A stretch of 47,357 nucleotides of DNA, taken from Lacticaseibacillus songhuajiangensis. Its GTDB lineage: Bacteria; Bacillota; Bacilli; Lactobacillales; Lactobacillaceae. Below, one piece after another: positions 18,191-27,011 of the stretch. Every line of letters begins with the position of its first letter. Position 1 is the stretch's first letter. The translations under genes were made by a program, and so were the position numbers. The stretch is from contig NZ_RHNR01000014.1 in NCBI RefSeq assembly GCF_003946025.1, positions 1 through 47,357 of the forward strand. The letters are read 5' to 3'. The notes beneath the pieces were generated by a model. The model had not been told where the DNA came from. It saw only the letters and a list, made by a program, of their open reading frames with translations, and searched no databases.

Positions 18191-18222
18191 CTTCATACCT
18201 CCGTTATGTACCGTTTAGTCTA

Positions 18223-18228
18223 ATTATA
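18223..18228 (-). promoter_or_regulatory. -10 element of the MacB-type operon
   Basis: A perfect minus-strand TATAAT, 33 bases before the ATPase start. The possible -35 TTGTGC, 18 bases upstream, is weak; a run of seven C/G pairs fills part of the spacer. Confidence 0.55.
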
Positions 18229-18275
18229 GGCTGGGGGGGAAAACGTGCACAAACGAAAATGGGCGACAGTTGCAT

Positions 18276-18314
18276 TAAAAAAGCGCGTCAGCAGCGTAAC
18301 TGCGCGACGCACTT
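18276..18314 (-). terminator. Terminator after the TMEM175-like gene
   Basis: In the minus direction AAGTGCGTC-GCGCAG pairs with CTGCT-GACGCGCTT and is followed by six T. It lies 11 bases after the stop codon. Confidence 0.75.
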
Positions 18315-18324
18315 CTTGAGCTAT

Positions 18325-19218
18325 TTAATTGCGATGACTAGCGTGACGGTCATTCGCGATGGCATCCGCGTTGCGGCCACCGCCCCACACGCCATTACCA
18401 TAGCGCGTGTTTGCTTGCCGTTTGCGTTCTTCCCACTGCTGCAGCATTTCTGGCGTCACACCGTAGCGCTGCAACTTCTGCGCCAGTTGGTCGCGCTGCT
18501 GCTGGTACTGCGTCTCTGTTTGGCCAGGGCGGCGGGTTTGCCGGCCATACGACCGCAACAAATTCAGATAATCCCGCTTATCGCGGGCGTTTAATTCGAC
18601 ATACTGCTTGCGATCATCCTGGGACATACTGCCAACGTCGTTCAGCTTCTCCTCATCGGTAGCACTGGCGAAGAAGGACCGGACGGTGATGACGATGAAC
18701 AAAATCATGGCAACCCGCGGGAAAAAGTACGCAAGCACGATGTTGGCCAGGATTAATCCGCCCATCTCCAGGTTGGAATCACCATAGATTGCTTGGTAGA
18801 GTCGCTTCCGATCATCATGGCTGCTAAAGCGACTGTTGACGATTTGGCGAATTACTCCCGACTGCACAAAAGTCACGAGGAGGTAAACACCGCCATAGAG
18901 CATCACGGCGTAGTTGTCCTCAACACTCGCCATAATTTTGGTGACTTCCGGAATCAAACTCAGCACAAACATCAGGATTAAATCCCAGATGACGAGGTTG
19001 CGGCTGACCTTCTCAATCTGGCCAAACGCGACCGCGTGCTGATACCAAATATTCGAAACAAAACAGAAACTCACCGCATAAACCCCGACTGACTTAGCCA
19101 GGGACAGGTAATTAATATTGCTACCAGTAATATCAACAGGTAATGCCAATACCATAATTGTCAGAATAATCGCAATAATGGCATCGACGAAGGTGTCCAA
19201 GCGTTGCTTCAAATACAT
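18325..19218 (-). CDS. TMEM175-family (DUF1211) potassium-channel-like protein
   Basis: A 297-residue membrane protein. Its first helix (RLDTFVDAIIAIILTIMVLAL, residues 5 to 25) matches the TMEM175 signature R-x3-FSD, but the Ser is Val here (FVD). About six helices follow through residue 190, then a charged cytoplasmic tail (about 195-297) rich in Arg, Gln and Asn that ordinary bacterial TMEM175 proteins lack. Bacterial members form tetrameric potassium-permeable channels; with the motif change and the tail, conductance here is uncertain. ATG 19218 follows AGAGGCGC. Monocistronic. Confidence 0.78.
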   Translation of the reverse strand: MYLKQRLDTFVDAIIAIILTIMVLALPVDITGSNINYLSLAKSVGVYAVSFCFVSNIWYQHAVAFGQIEKVSRNLVIWDLILMFVLSLIPEVTKIMASVEDNYAVMLYGGVYLLVTFVQSGVIRQIVNSRFSSHDDRKRLYQAIYGDSNLEMGGLILANIVLAYFFPRVAMILFIVITVRSFFASATDEEKLNDVGSMSQDDRKQYVELNARDKRDYLNLLRSYGRQTRRPGQTETQYQQQRDQLAQKLQRYGVTPEMLQQWEERKRQANTRYGNGVWGGGRNADAIANDRHASHRN

Positions 19219-19324
19219 AATGCGCCTCTTTTTCTTCTTTGCCGCTAGAATAGCAGATGCGTCGCCGCTTTGCACGTGAATGCGTTATACTTATTGGCAT
19301 ACAACGTTTTGAGGGGGATTTTCC

Positions 19325-19486
19325 GTGAACCAAATCAGAATCAACCAAATCATTCTCGCCGTAATGGTGCTTGTCATCGGTATCTTCTTTCTCCACTTGA
19401 TTCCCTTGCTGGCCAAAATTATCATTGCGGCCGCCGCTGTTGCCGTTGTTTACGAAGTGTGGCAGCTGTTCAATCACAAATCATAA
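19325..19486 (+). CDS. 53-residue membrane protein (GTG start)
   Basis: An open frame with GTG start (19325) preceded by GAGGGGGA. The product starts MNQIRINQIILAV and has one long or two closely packed hydrophobic segments (about 9-43), ending in a polar VWQLFNHKS tail. A TATACT at 19286-19291 could be its -10, and a strong terminator follows 26 bases after the stop. No family recognised. Having its own SD and terminator supports a real gene. Confidence 0.65.
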   Translation: MNQIRINQIILAVMVLVIGIFFLHLIPLLAKIIIAAAAVAVVYEVWQLFNHKS

Positions 19487-19511
19487 TGCGCGCGTGCGCT
19501 TAAAATAAAGC

Positions 19512-19555
19512 AGCCCGATCAAAACCACTGCTGGTTTCAATCGGGCTATCTTTTT
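19512..19555 (+). terminator. Terminator after the 53-residue ORF
   Basis: Arms AGCCCGAT and ATCGGGCT (19512-19519, 19540-19547) plus inner AAACC/GGTTT are followed by a T-rich run (TATCTTTTT). Confidence 0.8.
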
Positions 19556-19609
19556 AGCGGGCGATTGTTAGGAGCGCACTTGCCCGTTACTTGTTTACTA
19601 AAAATGTCT

Positions 19610-19837
19610 CTATGCGTTAGCAAGTAAAACGCGACTTGCCCGCCAGCCGCAATCCTGTTCCAAGAACTCGTGCGTGCTGCGCATCATCTCAAAGTGGACT
19701 CGCTGTCCGGCCTGCGGGTAGCGCAGAGCCTTGTCACGAACTGCAGAGTAAGGCATGAAAACATCCGCCCCATCCGCACTCGTAATCATTCCGAAACCGC
19801 GATCCAGGTTAAACCACTTAATAATCCCATCAGCCAT
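19610..19837 (-). CDS. Divergent cold-shock-domain protein
   Basis: A 75-residue protein. MADGIIKWFNLDRGFGMITS matches the start of CspA-type OB-fold proteins, with an RNP1 motif (usually KGFGFI) read as RGFGMI. RNP2 (usually VFVHF) reads VFMPY, losing the His and one aromatic residue that stack on nucleic acid. The second half (PQAGQRVHFEMMRSTHEFLEQ) departs from the usual Csp and ends in WRASRVLLANA. It is slightly longer than typical Csp (66-70). It may bind RNA with different specificity. Monocistronic with a long leader. Confidence 0.8.
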   Translation of the reverse strand: MADGIIKWFNLDRGFGMITSADGADVFMPYSAVRDKALRYPQAGQRVHFEMMRSTHEFLEQDCGWRASRVLLANA

Positions 19838-20028
19838 CAGTCAAATCCTTCTTTCGTTAGATTTAACCTAAACTTCCCCGTACCGCCGGCATTTGCTACG
19901 GTACATGTATCAAGAACGTGTCTTCTTCCCCAAGAAGTAATTAATACTATCCATAAGATATTAATATAGACATTTCAATTTCCGTTCTTTACAATCTATT
20001 TATACCATGGTTTTACAGTATTAATCAA
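19838..20028 (-). promoter_or_regulatory. csp-like promoter and ~155-base 5' leader
   Basis: The minus strand has TTGATT (20028-20023) and, after 18 bases, TATAAA (20004-19999) with TGG before it as an extended -10. Transcription from near 19992 gives a leader of about 155 bases, as in cold-shock mRNAs whose long 5' ends change structure with temperature. A GTACCG/CGGTAC hairpin lies near 19880-19906, and the SD AAGGA precedes the ATG. The rest of the gap up to 20187 holds AT-rich sequence and the SD (GGAGG) of the next gene. Confidence 0.65.
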
Positions 20029-20187
20029 GTAGTTTTTCGTTATCAATCATTTTTATAAACACGTGTCGTCGCTGTCTAGACCAGACGGCATCGCCAAAAA
20101 TATTGCTAAACATAATGCTTATCTTACGAATCATTATTACTTATATGTTAATATTCGCTGCATTTGGCACCCAACCCGGAGGCACTC

Positions 20188-20772
20188 ATGAATCGCGAAG
20201 ACCAAATTTTTGAGCAAATTAAGCAAGATCCGCAGAACACAGCGTTCACAAGCGCTGGCATCGAACCGCTTTACCACGTGACGCCGGAAGCGACCATCAT
20301 GATTATCAGCCAGGCCCCGAGTCGCAAGGCGCAAGAATCGATGGTGTTCTGGAACGACCCGAGTGGCAACCGTCTGCGCGACTGGATGGGCATTGATAAG
20401 GACACTTTCTATAACTCGGGCAAAATCGCCGTGATGCCCATTGATTTCTATTATTCAGGTAAGGGGCTGCATGGCGACCTGCCGCCGCGCAAGGGCTTTG
20501 CGGAGAAGTGGCATGCCCCGCTACTGGCCACGATGCCCAAGTTGCAGCTAAAACTCCTCATCGGCCAGTACGCCATCAACTATTACCTGGGCAAGAATCG
20601 GGAACGAACACTCACCGAAACGGTCCGCCATTACGAGAACTACCTGCCTGAGTTCTTCCCACTCGTGCACCCTTCGCCGCTAAACTATGGGTGGCTGAAA
20701 AAGAACGACTGGTTCGCCGCCGACGTACTGCCGGTACTGCAAACCAAGGTGCAACAAGCACTCAAATCCTAA
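20188..20772 (+). CDS. Uracil-DNA-glycosylase-family protein
   Basis: A 194-residue protein of the UDG superfamily. The motif-1 region IISQAPSRKAQES followed by FWNDPSGNRLRDWMGI and the motif-2 region HPSPLN (about 165-170) match the family-4/5-like and UDG-like bacterial proteins. Base-excision activity is expected but the substrate is not certain, because the catalytic acid position is not obvious. ATG 20188 follows GGAGG; an earlier Met in frame has no SD. It is convergent with the adhesin gene and shares its terminator. Confidence 0.82.
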   Translation: MNREDQIFEQIKQDPQNTAFTSAGIEPLYHVTPEATIMIISQAPSRKAQESMVFWNDPSGNRLRDWMGIDKDTFYNSGKIAVMPIDFYYSGKGLHGDLPPRKGFAEKWHAPLLATMPKLQLKLLIGQYAINYYLGKNRERTLTETVRHYENYLPEFFPLVHPSPLNYGWLKKNDWFAADVLPVLQTKVQQALKS

Positions 20773-20776
20773 CAAC

Positions 20777-20814
20777 ACAAAAAGTCGTGCGAGATTGTTC
20801 GCACGACTTTTTGT
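20777..20814. terminator. Shared terminator of UDG and adhesin genes
   Basis: Perfect 16-base arms 20777-20792 and 20799-20814 around a six-base loop, with A-run and T-run, between convergent genes ending at 20772 and 20824. Confidence 0.9.
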
Positions 20815-20823
20815 ATCTAGAGA

Positions 20824-23800
20824 CTAATCTTCCTTGTGCTTACTCTTGAACGCCAATGCGCTTATTCCGCTCAGTGCCAGCCCCAAAAGGCCAAGGACGG
20901 ACAGCTTGTTGCCAGCTGCATCCCCCGTTTGGGGAAGCACCTTAGCAGTTGCATTCACCCCGCCGGTAATAGGCAGCTCATGATTGCCAACTGCCACGCT
21001 GCGGCTCAGCGGTGCCTGGCTGGAAGTAGCCACCGCTTGGCTAGTTGTTTGCCCACCAGTAGCAGGTAATTGTTGCTGCTTATTAGTCGAGCCGGCAGTA
21101 TTTACCATGTTGCCACCTGGCGTCGTTGCAACATGGCTACCACCACTTGTACTGCCGTCAGTAGCTGGCAGCGTTGTGGCAGTGCCCCCCGCTTCAGAGT
21201 TAGGTGCCGTTGTGTCGGTATTACCACCGATTGTGTTGCCACCCGCATCTGGCGTAGTACCCGTGTCGCCAGAATTGTGGCTACCACCATTGTCCGGCGT
21301 GGTACTTGGCTGGTTGACATGCACGTACAGCACGTTGACAGTCACATCAGTATCCGCGTCCGTCACTAGCTGTGCAGCAACGTTGCCGCTTGCGGTCGTG
21401 TAATCATCAATCGTCTTCGCTGCAACGGCAGTCAAAACACCAGTGGTCCAACTACCTTGCTGCGTCCCGACATCGCTTCGTTTCAAAGTGACCCGTTGCA
21501 CGACCGGATCCGCAAGCTGATTGCCAGCCGCGTCCACAAAATTGATTGTGCGCGTCACAGTTTTACTAAAATCACGGATACCTGCACCGACCTGCGGTGC
21601 GTAATATGTGATTGTCACGACGCTATTTTGACTATCAGCCGTCACCGCTGCCACTCCAACCGACTTTTGCCCGGCGACAAGTCCGTTCACTCGTGGTGCG
21701 TCAACTGCCGCAAAGTTAGCGGCGCTCCATGTGCCGTCGTTACGTTTGTTGATTGTGACTGTTTGCGGCGTGCTTGCTGCGACTTCCTTGCCGTTTATGT
21801 CCACGTACTGAATCGTGCGGGTGACAGTCTTGCGGTAATCATGAATGCCCGCATCAAGCGCAATATTCTGATATTGAACGATAACTGTGGTATCTGCCGA
21901 ATCAGTTGTTACTGCCGCTGCCGCAACTGTCTGCTGCAACGGCACCATGCCAGCGACGCGCGGCGAGCTCACTGCAATCCAGCTAGCCGTACTCCATGGA
22001 CCCGCGTTGCGTTGGCTGACGCTCGCGGTCTGAATTACGCTCGGTGCAACCTCCGCGCCCGTGGCATCCACAAACTTGATTGTGCGGGTGAAGGTCTTGC
22101 TGTAATCGTGAATACCCCCGCCAAGCTGGGCGTCTTGGTATGTCACGACGACAGTGCTATCTGTACTGTCTGGCGTTACAGCAGCTCCCGCCACGGCCTT
22201 CACCGTCGTTGTTTTGCCGCTAAGAGCTGGTGAGTTGACCGCGTCAAATTTTGCCGCGCTCCATTCACCGTTGTTGCGCTTTGTGAGCGTTACCGTCTGC
22301 ACGACATCATCGGCCACTTTGCTTCCGTTCGCATCCACATACTTGATGGTTCTGGTGACAGTTTTACTGTAATCATGAATGCCACTGTCAAGCTGTGGTG
22401 TGTAGTAAATCACGTTCACAACGCTATCAGTCGTCTTCTCGGTAGCAACAACGTCAGGAACATTAGTTAGCGTTGGCAGCATGCCAGCAATCTGCGGTGA
22501 TGGCACCTCGGCAAAATGTTCGCTTGGCCAACTACCGTCATTGTTTTGAGTGATTTTAACCGTTTGTACCTTAGATTCCGCCACAGTCTGGCCAGCAACA
22601 TCCACGTAGTTAATGGTCCGCGTTAGGTCACGGGTCGCCACGTACTCAAAGGTATAGCTTCCACTATCCGCTGCAAAGTTTATCTGGTGACTCGAAGCTT
22701 CCCCACTCTTCAAAATATAACCGCTAATGGGCAGCGCATCAATATTCTGGTTGCCGTCGTATGCCATGCTCAGTTGGTTAGCGGCATGAATCGCGTTTCC
22801 CTGCACGTCGACATAATGAACCGTGTAGACCACATCCTGCGGTGTATAGGTGAAAGTCACTTCTTGATATTTCTGGGAGATAGACACGTTGATTGTGGAC
22901 TTTTGGGGTGTGTAACCCGTGATAACTGGCGCTGTCAGCGGGTAAGTTGACCCTTGGAATACACTCGTCAACGTTTTATCTGGAAGCAGGGTCACGCCAC
23001 TCGTAGACTTGTAGTGCACCGTCAATTGCGCAGACTGAGGCAGGAAGTAAAGGCCAACAACCTGAACTTGCGCGTTCGTGACCGTATAGCTGTGCGCATT
23101 GGCACTGTTCGCCGTGTAACCTGGTAGCTCAGTATAAGCAACACTCGTTAGATCAATGACATCGCCAAGTTTGCCAGTCACTGTCGACTTTTTGATTTGG
23201 GCACCCGTAGCCTGATTGTAGTACACAACCGTGACGTTGAGCGCTATCTTGTCATACGTGAAGTACACATCCTGCGTTGCAGCATCAGTAACTGTATAAA
23301 CCTGACTACTCTGAGTTGGAACGTACCCAGTAACGGTCGCCGGTACGAGCGTTAAGTTTGTTCCTGCATCCTCTGCGTACGTAACCGGCATACTTAGCTC
23401 ATTTTGATCAGCATCAACGTAGTGTACCGTAATTTGTCGTTGCGCTTCCGCCACGCGCGTCTGCAATTGAACGGTGTTGCCACCAATAATTTGACCCTCG
23501 TCATCAACATAGGTGAAACTACGTGCATTCGCGGTTGCCGCTTCAGTACCGTAATCAGCAACTTCAATTGGCAAAACAACCTGCTTTAACTCACCGGCAG
23601 CCAGTGTTGGTGCAGTAATCAAGATGCTCTGCACGCTCTCCCAACTCCCAATCTGTTCTGCAGAGACGAAGGCACTCTTTTGCGCTGCAGTTAGTGCAAT
23701 ACCATCTGTCCCCTCAATTTTGCTAGTACTGTAAGTGATGGTCATGTCTGTCGGCGCCGTAACAGCACCTTGCAAATTCAGTGAATATGCATCGCCTGCA

Positions 23801-26604
23801 GCTTTCTTTGGCAACGTAATCAAGCTTGTGTAGTTTGTGACCGGGCTCTGTGTACCATTACCCACGTAATCCCGAATAGTCCCTGTTAGTGCGCCAGTTG
23901 TTGGGTAGAAATTCGCCACCCCGTTTGTTCCACTGACGTACTCGGTATCAGTATCCCCCTTAATAGCCTGATGGATTGTGAAAGTTGTTGGCACCATGAG
24001 TGGGAAATTCGTCGTGTCAAAGCTATTAAAGTCAGTCGACACGTAAGCTTGGGTAAATCCAGCAGCAGCCAATTGGTTCGCAATTAATTCATAACCAGCA
24101 CTGCGGATTTTATCAATCGACCAAATTTTTCCTTGCCAGCTTGCTTCGTCAATCTGGTTATTATTAACACCGATGAAAGCCGGGGATTCATCCTCGTTCG
24201 GCATGGAAATTGTATCTGCAGCTGTCACGTCAGAATTTAGAGTAACGAGTACTGGTACCTTCGTGAAAATATTTTGCGTTGTGTAATTGGGGTTTTTCGA
24301 TGGTTGCACACTGGTTCCAGCTGGCAGCACAATCCGCGCGTAACTAACGCCATTATCAGTTATCTGGGAAATATTGTTGTAGTTGCCCACGCTGACTAGG
24401 GTCGCATTATTAGGAAGCGGCACGTATACAGCAGTTGTCCCATCTAGGTAGGGATAAGTTGTAACACCACTATAATCATCGAAAAGGTAAATGTAGTAGG
24501 TGAACTCGCCGTCTTGACCATCGTTCTCACTTGTCAGTTTATCACCCGGTTGAAACGCGACGATTGAGTTATCGTATGACTGCAAATGCGGATTGCTACC
24601 CGTGTAGATGGTATGTTCACTCGTCATTTGCACCGTGTAGTTGCTAATATCATATGCCTGCCCATCAACAGAGTAACTCACCGGAATCACGGTAGTCACA
24701 AGGCCGTCGGGCACACTATTGGTCGTCAAAATTGGGGCAAGATTGGTTGTGCCAAAAGAACTGTTCAACAAATTCGTCACAATTACTCTGTAGCTAGCAA
24801 TAGGAGTGTTGACCGTCGGCACCCACACAATGTCGCCATTTGTATCTCTAACCAAATTGGCAGTGTCGACAGTTTCCAAAACCTCGCCGTCAGCATCCAA
24901 TGCGCTGAGTGTGGCGGTTTCACCAAGCAGGTTCGCTTTGGCCGCCAACCTGAACTTTAGTCCAGTACTACTAGTCCCAGTAGGCACCCCAATATTAATA
25001 ATCGCTTTATCAACGTGATCGGCAGCTGCACTCAGATTCAGCGTCCCCTGGTTGACGTTAAACACATTAACGTCACTCGGAGTCACATAAACAATGGCAC
25101 TTTGACTTACCCATCCTTTCAAGGCTTCGGTAGTTGGCGCCACAGTTACCGTGAACTTGTTGCCCTGAGCAGTGTAATCGCCATAAATGGTGTTCATGTC
25201 AATGCTTGTATTAGCAGAACCACTCACACTGCCGCTACCCGACGTTAACGTCCCAACCATGTACATTTCGGTAACAATTGTCTGCCCTGCAGTGTATGCG
25301 TCCAGATTTGCGTTGAAAATGACGTCTGCACCTGCACTAGCTTGGCTAACTGTCCACGCTTCCGGCACGCTCAACACACTCTGGTTGTATTCCGCAGTCA
25401 TATTTTGATTCAGGACGTATCCTGCGGGCACAGGTACCACAACCTGAAGTGACTTGTAATCACTCGCCAAGGTCGGTGCGTTACTCAAATAACTCGGATT
25501 AGCTTCCACGGCTGAAGCAAAATTACTGTTGAGGGCAACATTTATTTGATTAGAGTCACCAACAGAATAATCATACGCCGTAACTCGAACATACGCTTTG
25601 ATAGCACTCTTTGCATACCGCGCCGTCATTGCCAAATTGGCTAGCTGCTTGCCATTAACAGCCACGGTCAAATCACCCGTGTACGTTCCCGTGGCCATGT
25701 TGACGCTGGCCAAGTATAGCTGAAGCCCCGCATTTAACGCGCTACTCGTCACGGTGTAGCTCAAAGTCTGACCAGTAGCGTCCAGATTTTTAGTCATCCC
25801 ATCAACATTCGGAGCAGAACTGATGGTCTTGAAATTCGGCGTGGTAATCGTCAACACGTCATTTTGCTGCAGATTTGTCACCGACAAGTTAACTTTGTGC
25901 ATGGCGGGAGTACCACTAACTGGTTTGCCGTCAGTGTAACTGTCGCTGACACTACTACTGGTGCCATCAAAATTCGCCCCCACTTGCACAGTTGGTGTTG
26001 TTAGCGTGCGTGCCACGGCGTCAACGCGTTTGCGTGTCTGCAGACTGGTTGCGGTTTCTGTACTGACGTGCACATCGGTTGTCTGTGCCGACTTCGCCGT
26101 GGTCGTTGAACTTGGCGCAGCCGGGGTACTTTTCACTGTCGAGGCCTGCGATGGGGTGTTCGCTTCAACCGACGCGTTGGTGTTGGCTTCCTCTGGTGTT
26201 GCATCTGCCGCCTTCGCCACTGCGTTGTCCGCGCTCGTCGAATTGTTGGTGTCTGTGGCGCCAGTACTTGCCGATTGATTGGTCTGCGTTGCACTGTCGC
26301 TCGCCACATTCGAACTCACAACTGCTTTGGTAGCATCTCCTGCACTATTAGTGTCAGTCTTAGTCTGCGCATCTGGCGCCGCGGAGTTCGACGGCTTAGT
26401 TTCCGTGGCAGCATTAGTTTGTGTCGTATCGACTGTTGCCGTGTCTGGCTGATCAGTCGTTGCCGCGTGGACTTCATTGCCGGTCGCAAAACCAACACCA
26501 GAAATCGTGAGCAGGGTAATACCCGCAACTAACCAGCCGTGCTTTGATTTGTACATTTTGAAGTGCGTCTTCGTTTGCCGCACCGTTTTGCGTCCCGTAT
26601 TCAT
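20824..26604 (-). CDS. Large LPxTG cell-wall adhesin with MucBP-like and tandem repeats
   Basis: A 1,926-residue surface protein. The N-terminus carries a KxYKxGKxW signal (KMYKSKHGWLVAGI, about 17-30) with cleavage near VHAATT. A Ser/Thr/Ala/Asp-rich stretch (about 50-195) leads to a large non-repetitive region (about 200-1050) likely to be the ligand-binding part. Four MucBP-like units follow (about 1055-1325; each starts like ITVHYVD or LTVHYKS), then five 89-residue repeats (1326 to about 1768; TVTRTIKYVD ... GIHDYSK). A Thr/Gly/Pro linker holds LPATDG, LPATGG and LPITGG before the final sorting signal LPQTGD (1890-1895), a hydrophobic helix and KSKHKED. Mucus or host binding is likely. 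ATG 26604 follows GAGGAGA. No sortase gene is nearby. Confidence 0.92.
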   Translation of the reverse strand: MNTGRKTVRQTKTHFKMYKSKHGWLVAGITLLTISGVGFATGNEVHAATTDQPDTATVDTTQTNAATETKPSNSAAPDAQTKTDTNSAGDATKAVVSSNVASDSATQTNQSASTGATDTNNSTSADNAVAKAADATPEEANTNASVEANTPSQASTVKSTPAAPSSTTTAKSAQTTDVHVSTETATSLQTRKRVDAVARTLTTPTVQVGANFDGTSSSVSDSYTDGKPVSGTPAMHKVNLSVTNLQQNDVLTITTPNFKTISSAPNVDGMTKNLDATGQTLSYTVTSSALNAGLQLYLASVNMATGTYTGDLTVAVNGKQLANLAMTARYAKSAIKAYVRVTAYDYSVGDSNQINVALNSNFASAVEANPSYLSNAPTLASDYKSLQVVVPVPAGYVLNQNMTAEYNQSVLSVPEAWTVSQASAGADVIFNANLDAYTAGQTIVTEMYMVGTLTSGSGSVSGSANTSIDMNTIYGDYTAQGNKFTVTVAPTTEALKGWVSQSAIVYVTPSDVNVFNVNQGTLNLSAAADHVDKAIINIGVPTGTSSTGLKFRLAAKANLLGETATLSALDADGEVLETVDTANLVRDTNGDIVWVPTVNTPIASYRVIVTNLLNSSFGTTNLAPILTTNSVPDGLVTTVIPVSYSVDGQAYDISNYTVQMTSEHTIYTGSNPHLQSYDNSIVAFQPGDKLTSENDGQDGEFTYYIYLFDDYSGVTTYPYLDGTTAVYVPLPNNATLVSVGNYNNISQITDNGVSYARIVLPAGTSVQPSKNPNYTTQNIFTKVPVLVTLNSDVTAADTISMPNEDESPAFIGVNNNQIDEASWQGKIWSIDKIRSAGYELIANQLAAAGFTQAYVSTDFNSFDTTNFPLMVPTTFTIHQAIKGDTDTEYVSGTNGVANFYPTTGALTGTIRDYVGNGTQSPVTNYTSLITLPKKAAGDAYSLNLQGAVTAPTDMTITYSTSKIEGTDGIALTAAQKSAFVSAEQIGSWESVQSILITAPTLAAGELKQVVLPIEVADYGTEAATANARSFTYVDDEGQIIGGNTVQLQTRVAEAQRQITVHYVDADQNELSMPVTYAEDAGTNLTLVPATVTGYVPTQSSQVYTVTDAATQDVYFTYDKIALNVTVVYYNQATGAQIKKSTVTGKLGDVIDLTSVAYTELPGYTANSANAHSYTVTNAQVQVVGLYFLPQSAQLTVHYKSTSGVTLLPDKTLTSVFQGSTYPLTAPVITGYTPQKSTINVSISQKYQEVTFTYTPQDVVYTVHYVDVQGNAIHAANQLSMAYDGNQNIDALPISGYILKSGEASSHQINFAADSGSYTFEYVATRDLTRTINYVDVAGQTVAESKVQTVKITQNNDGSWPSEHFAEVPSPQIAGMLPTLTNVPDVVATEKTTDSVVNVIYYTPQLDSGIHDYSKTVTRTIKYVDANGSKVADDVVQTVTLTKRNNGEWSAAKFDAVNSPALSGKTTTVKAVAGAAVTPDSTDSTVVVTYQDAQLGGGIHDYSKTFTRTIKFVDATGAEVAPSVIQTASVSQRNAGPWSTASWIAVSSPRVAGMVPLQQTVAAAAVTTDSADTTVIVQYQNIALDAGIHDYRKTVTRTIQYVDINGKEVAASTPQTVTINKRNDGTWSAANFAAVDAPRVNGLVAGQKSVGVAAVTADSQNSVVTITYYAPQVGAGIRDFSKTVTRTINFVDAAGNQLADPVVQRVTLKRSDVGTQQGSWTTGVLTAVAAKTIDDYTTASGNVAAQLVTDADTDVTVNVLYVHVNQPSTTPDNGGSHNSGDTGTTPDAGGNTIGGNTDTTAPNSEAGGTATTLPATDGSTSGGSHVATTPGGNMVNTAGSTNKQQQLPATGGQTTSQAVATSSQAPLSRSVAVGNHELPITGGVNATAKVLPQTGDAAGNKLSVLGLLGLALSGISALAFKSKHKED
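21300..22629 (-). repeat. Five tandem 267-bp repeats in the adhesin gene
   Basis: Units begin at 22629, 22362, 22095, 21828 and 21561 with a fixed 267-base (89-residue) period; the last is shorter and diverged. Each encodes a start like TVTRTIxYVD and the first four end GIHDYxK or close to it (GIRDFSK in unit 4). Protein similarity is clear while DNA differs throughout, so the repeats are old and not recently duplicated. Confidence 0.85.
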
Positions 26605-26966
26605 AAGCAATTCTCCTCATATGTGGTGATTCCGCTAAGTATTTAAGTTCTAATACTATCCACCTTTAGTTTAAGATTTTGAACACTTCAACGGGCATCA
26701 GTATGCTTAAGCTGTGGGTTCGGATTGGTGCACCGTAATAACTTAATTATGGTCATTTCTATAACTGTCAGGTTAGGTCTACGAATCATCAAAAATGCAC
26801 ATGCGCATGCCACAAAACTTTTCGGCCAAAATGGTGTGATTCAGCCATCGTCAGCAACCAGCATCAGTAACATATACTCGCTAAGGTTGCTGTCAGAGCG
26901 GGAATTACGAAGAAACGGAGGTATTAAATAGCACCTATGCTTTGCTTAAGATTAATCAGTGCACAC
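26605..26966. other. AT-rich intergenic region upstream of the adhesin
   Basis: About 360 bases without a convincing gene. It contains the adhesin's SD and presumably its promoter; candidate minus-strand -10 TAGTAT near 26660 lacks a good -35, so none is assigned. A good SD (GGAGG, about 26918-26922) on the plus strand has no sensible long ORF after it. No hairpin with a T-run other than the adjacent terminator was seen. Confidence 0.6.
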
Positions 26967-26998
26967 AAAAAGGCCGTGCTCTCGCACGGCCCTTTTTA
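26967..26998 (-). terminator. Terminator after the P-type ATPase
   Basis: GGCCGTGC and GCACGGCC arms (26972-26979, 26984-26991) around a four-base loop, with five A and five T flanks. It lies 14 bases past the ATPase stop codon. Confidence 0.85.
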
Positions 26999-27011
26999 AC
27001 ATATTCACGTT

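Noticed and set aside
26937..26999. 20-residue ORF after a good SD on the plus strand near 26918
   Set aside because: It runs through the P-type ATPase terminator hairpin and spacing to the SD is long.
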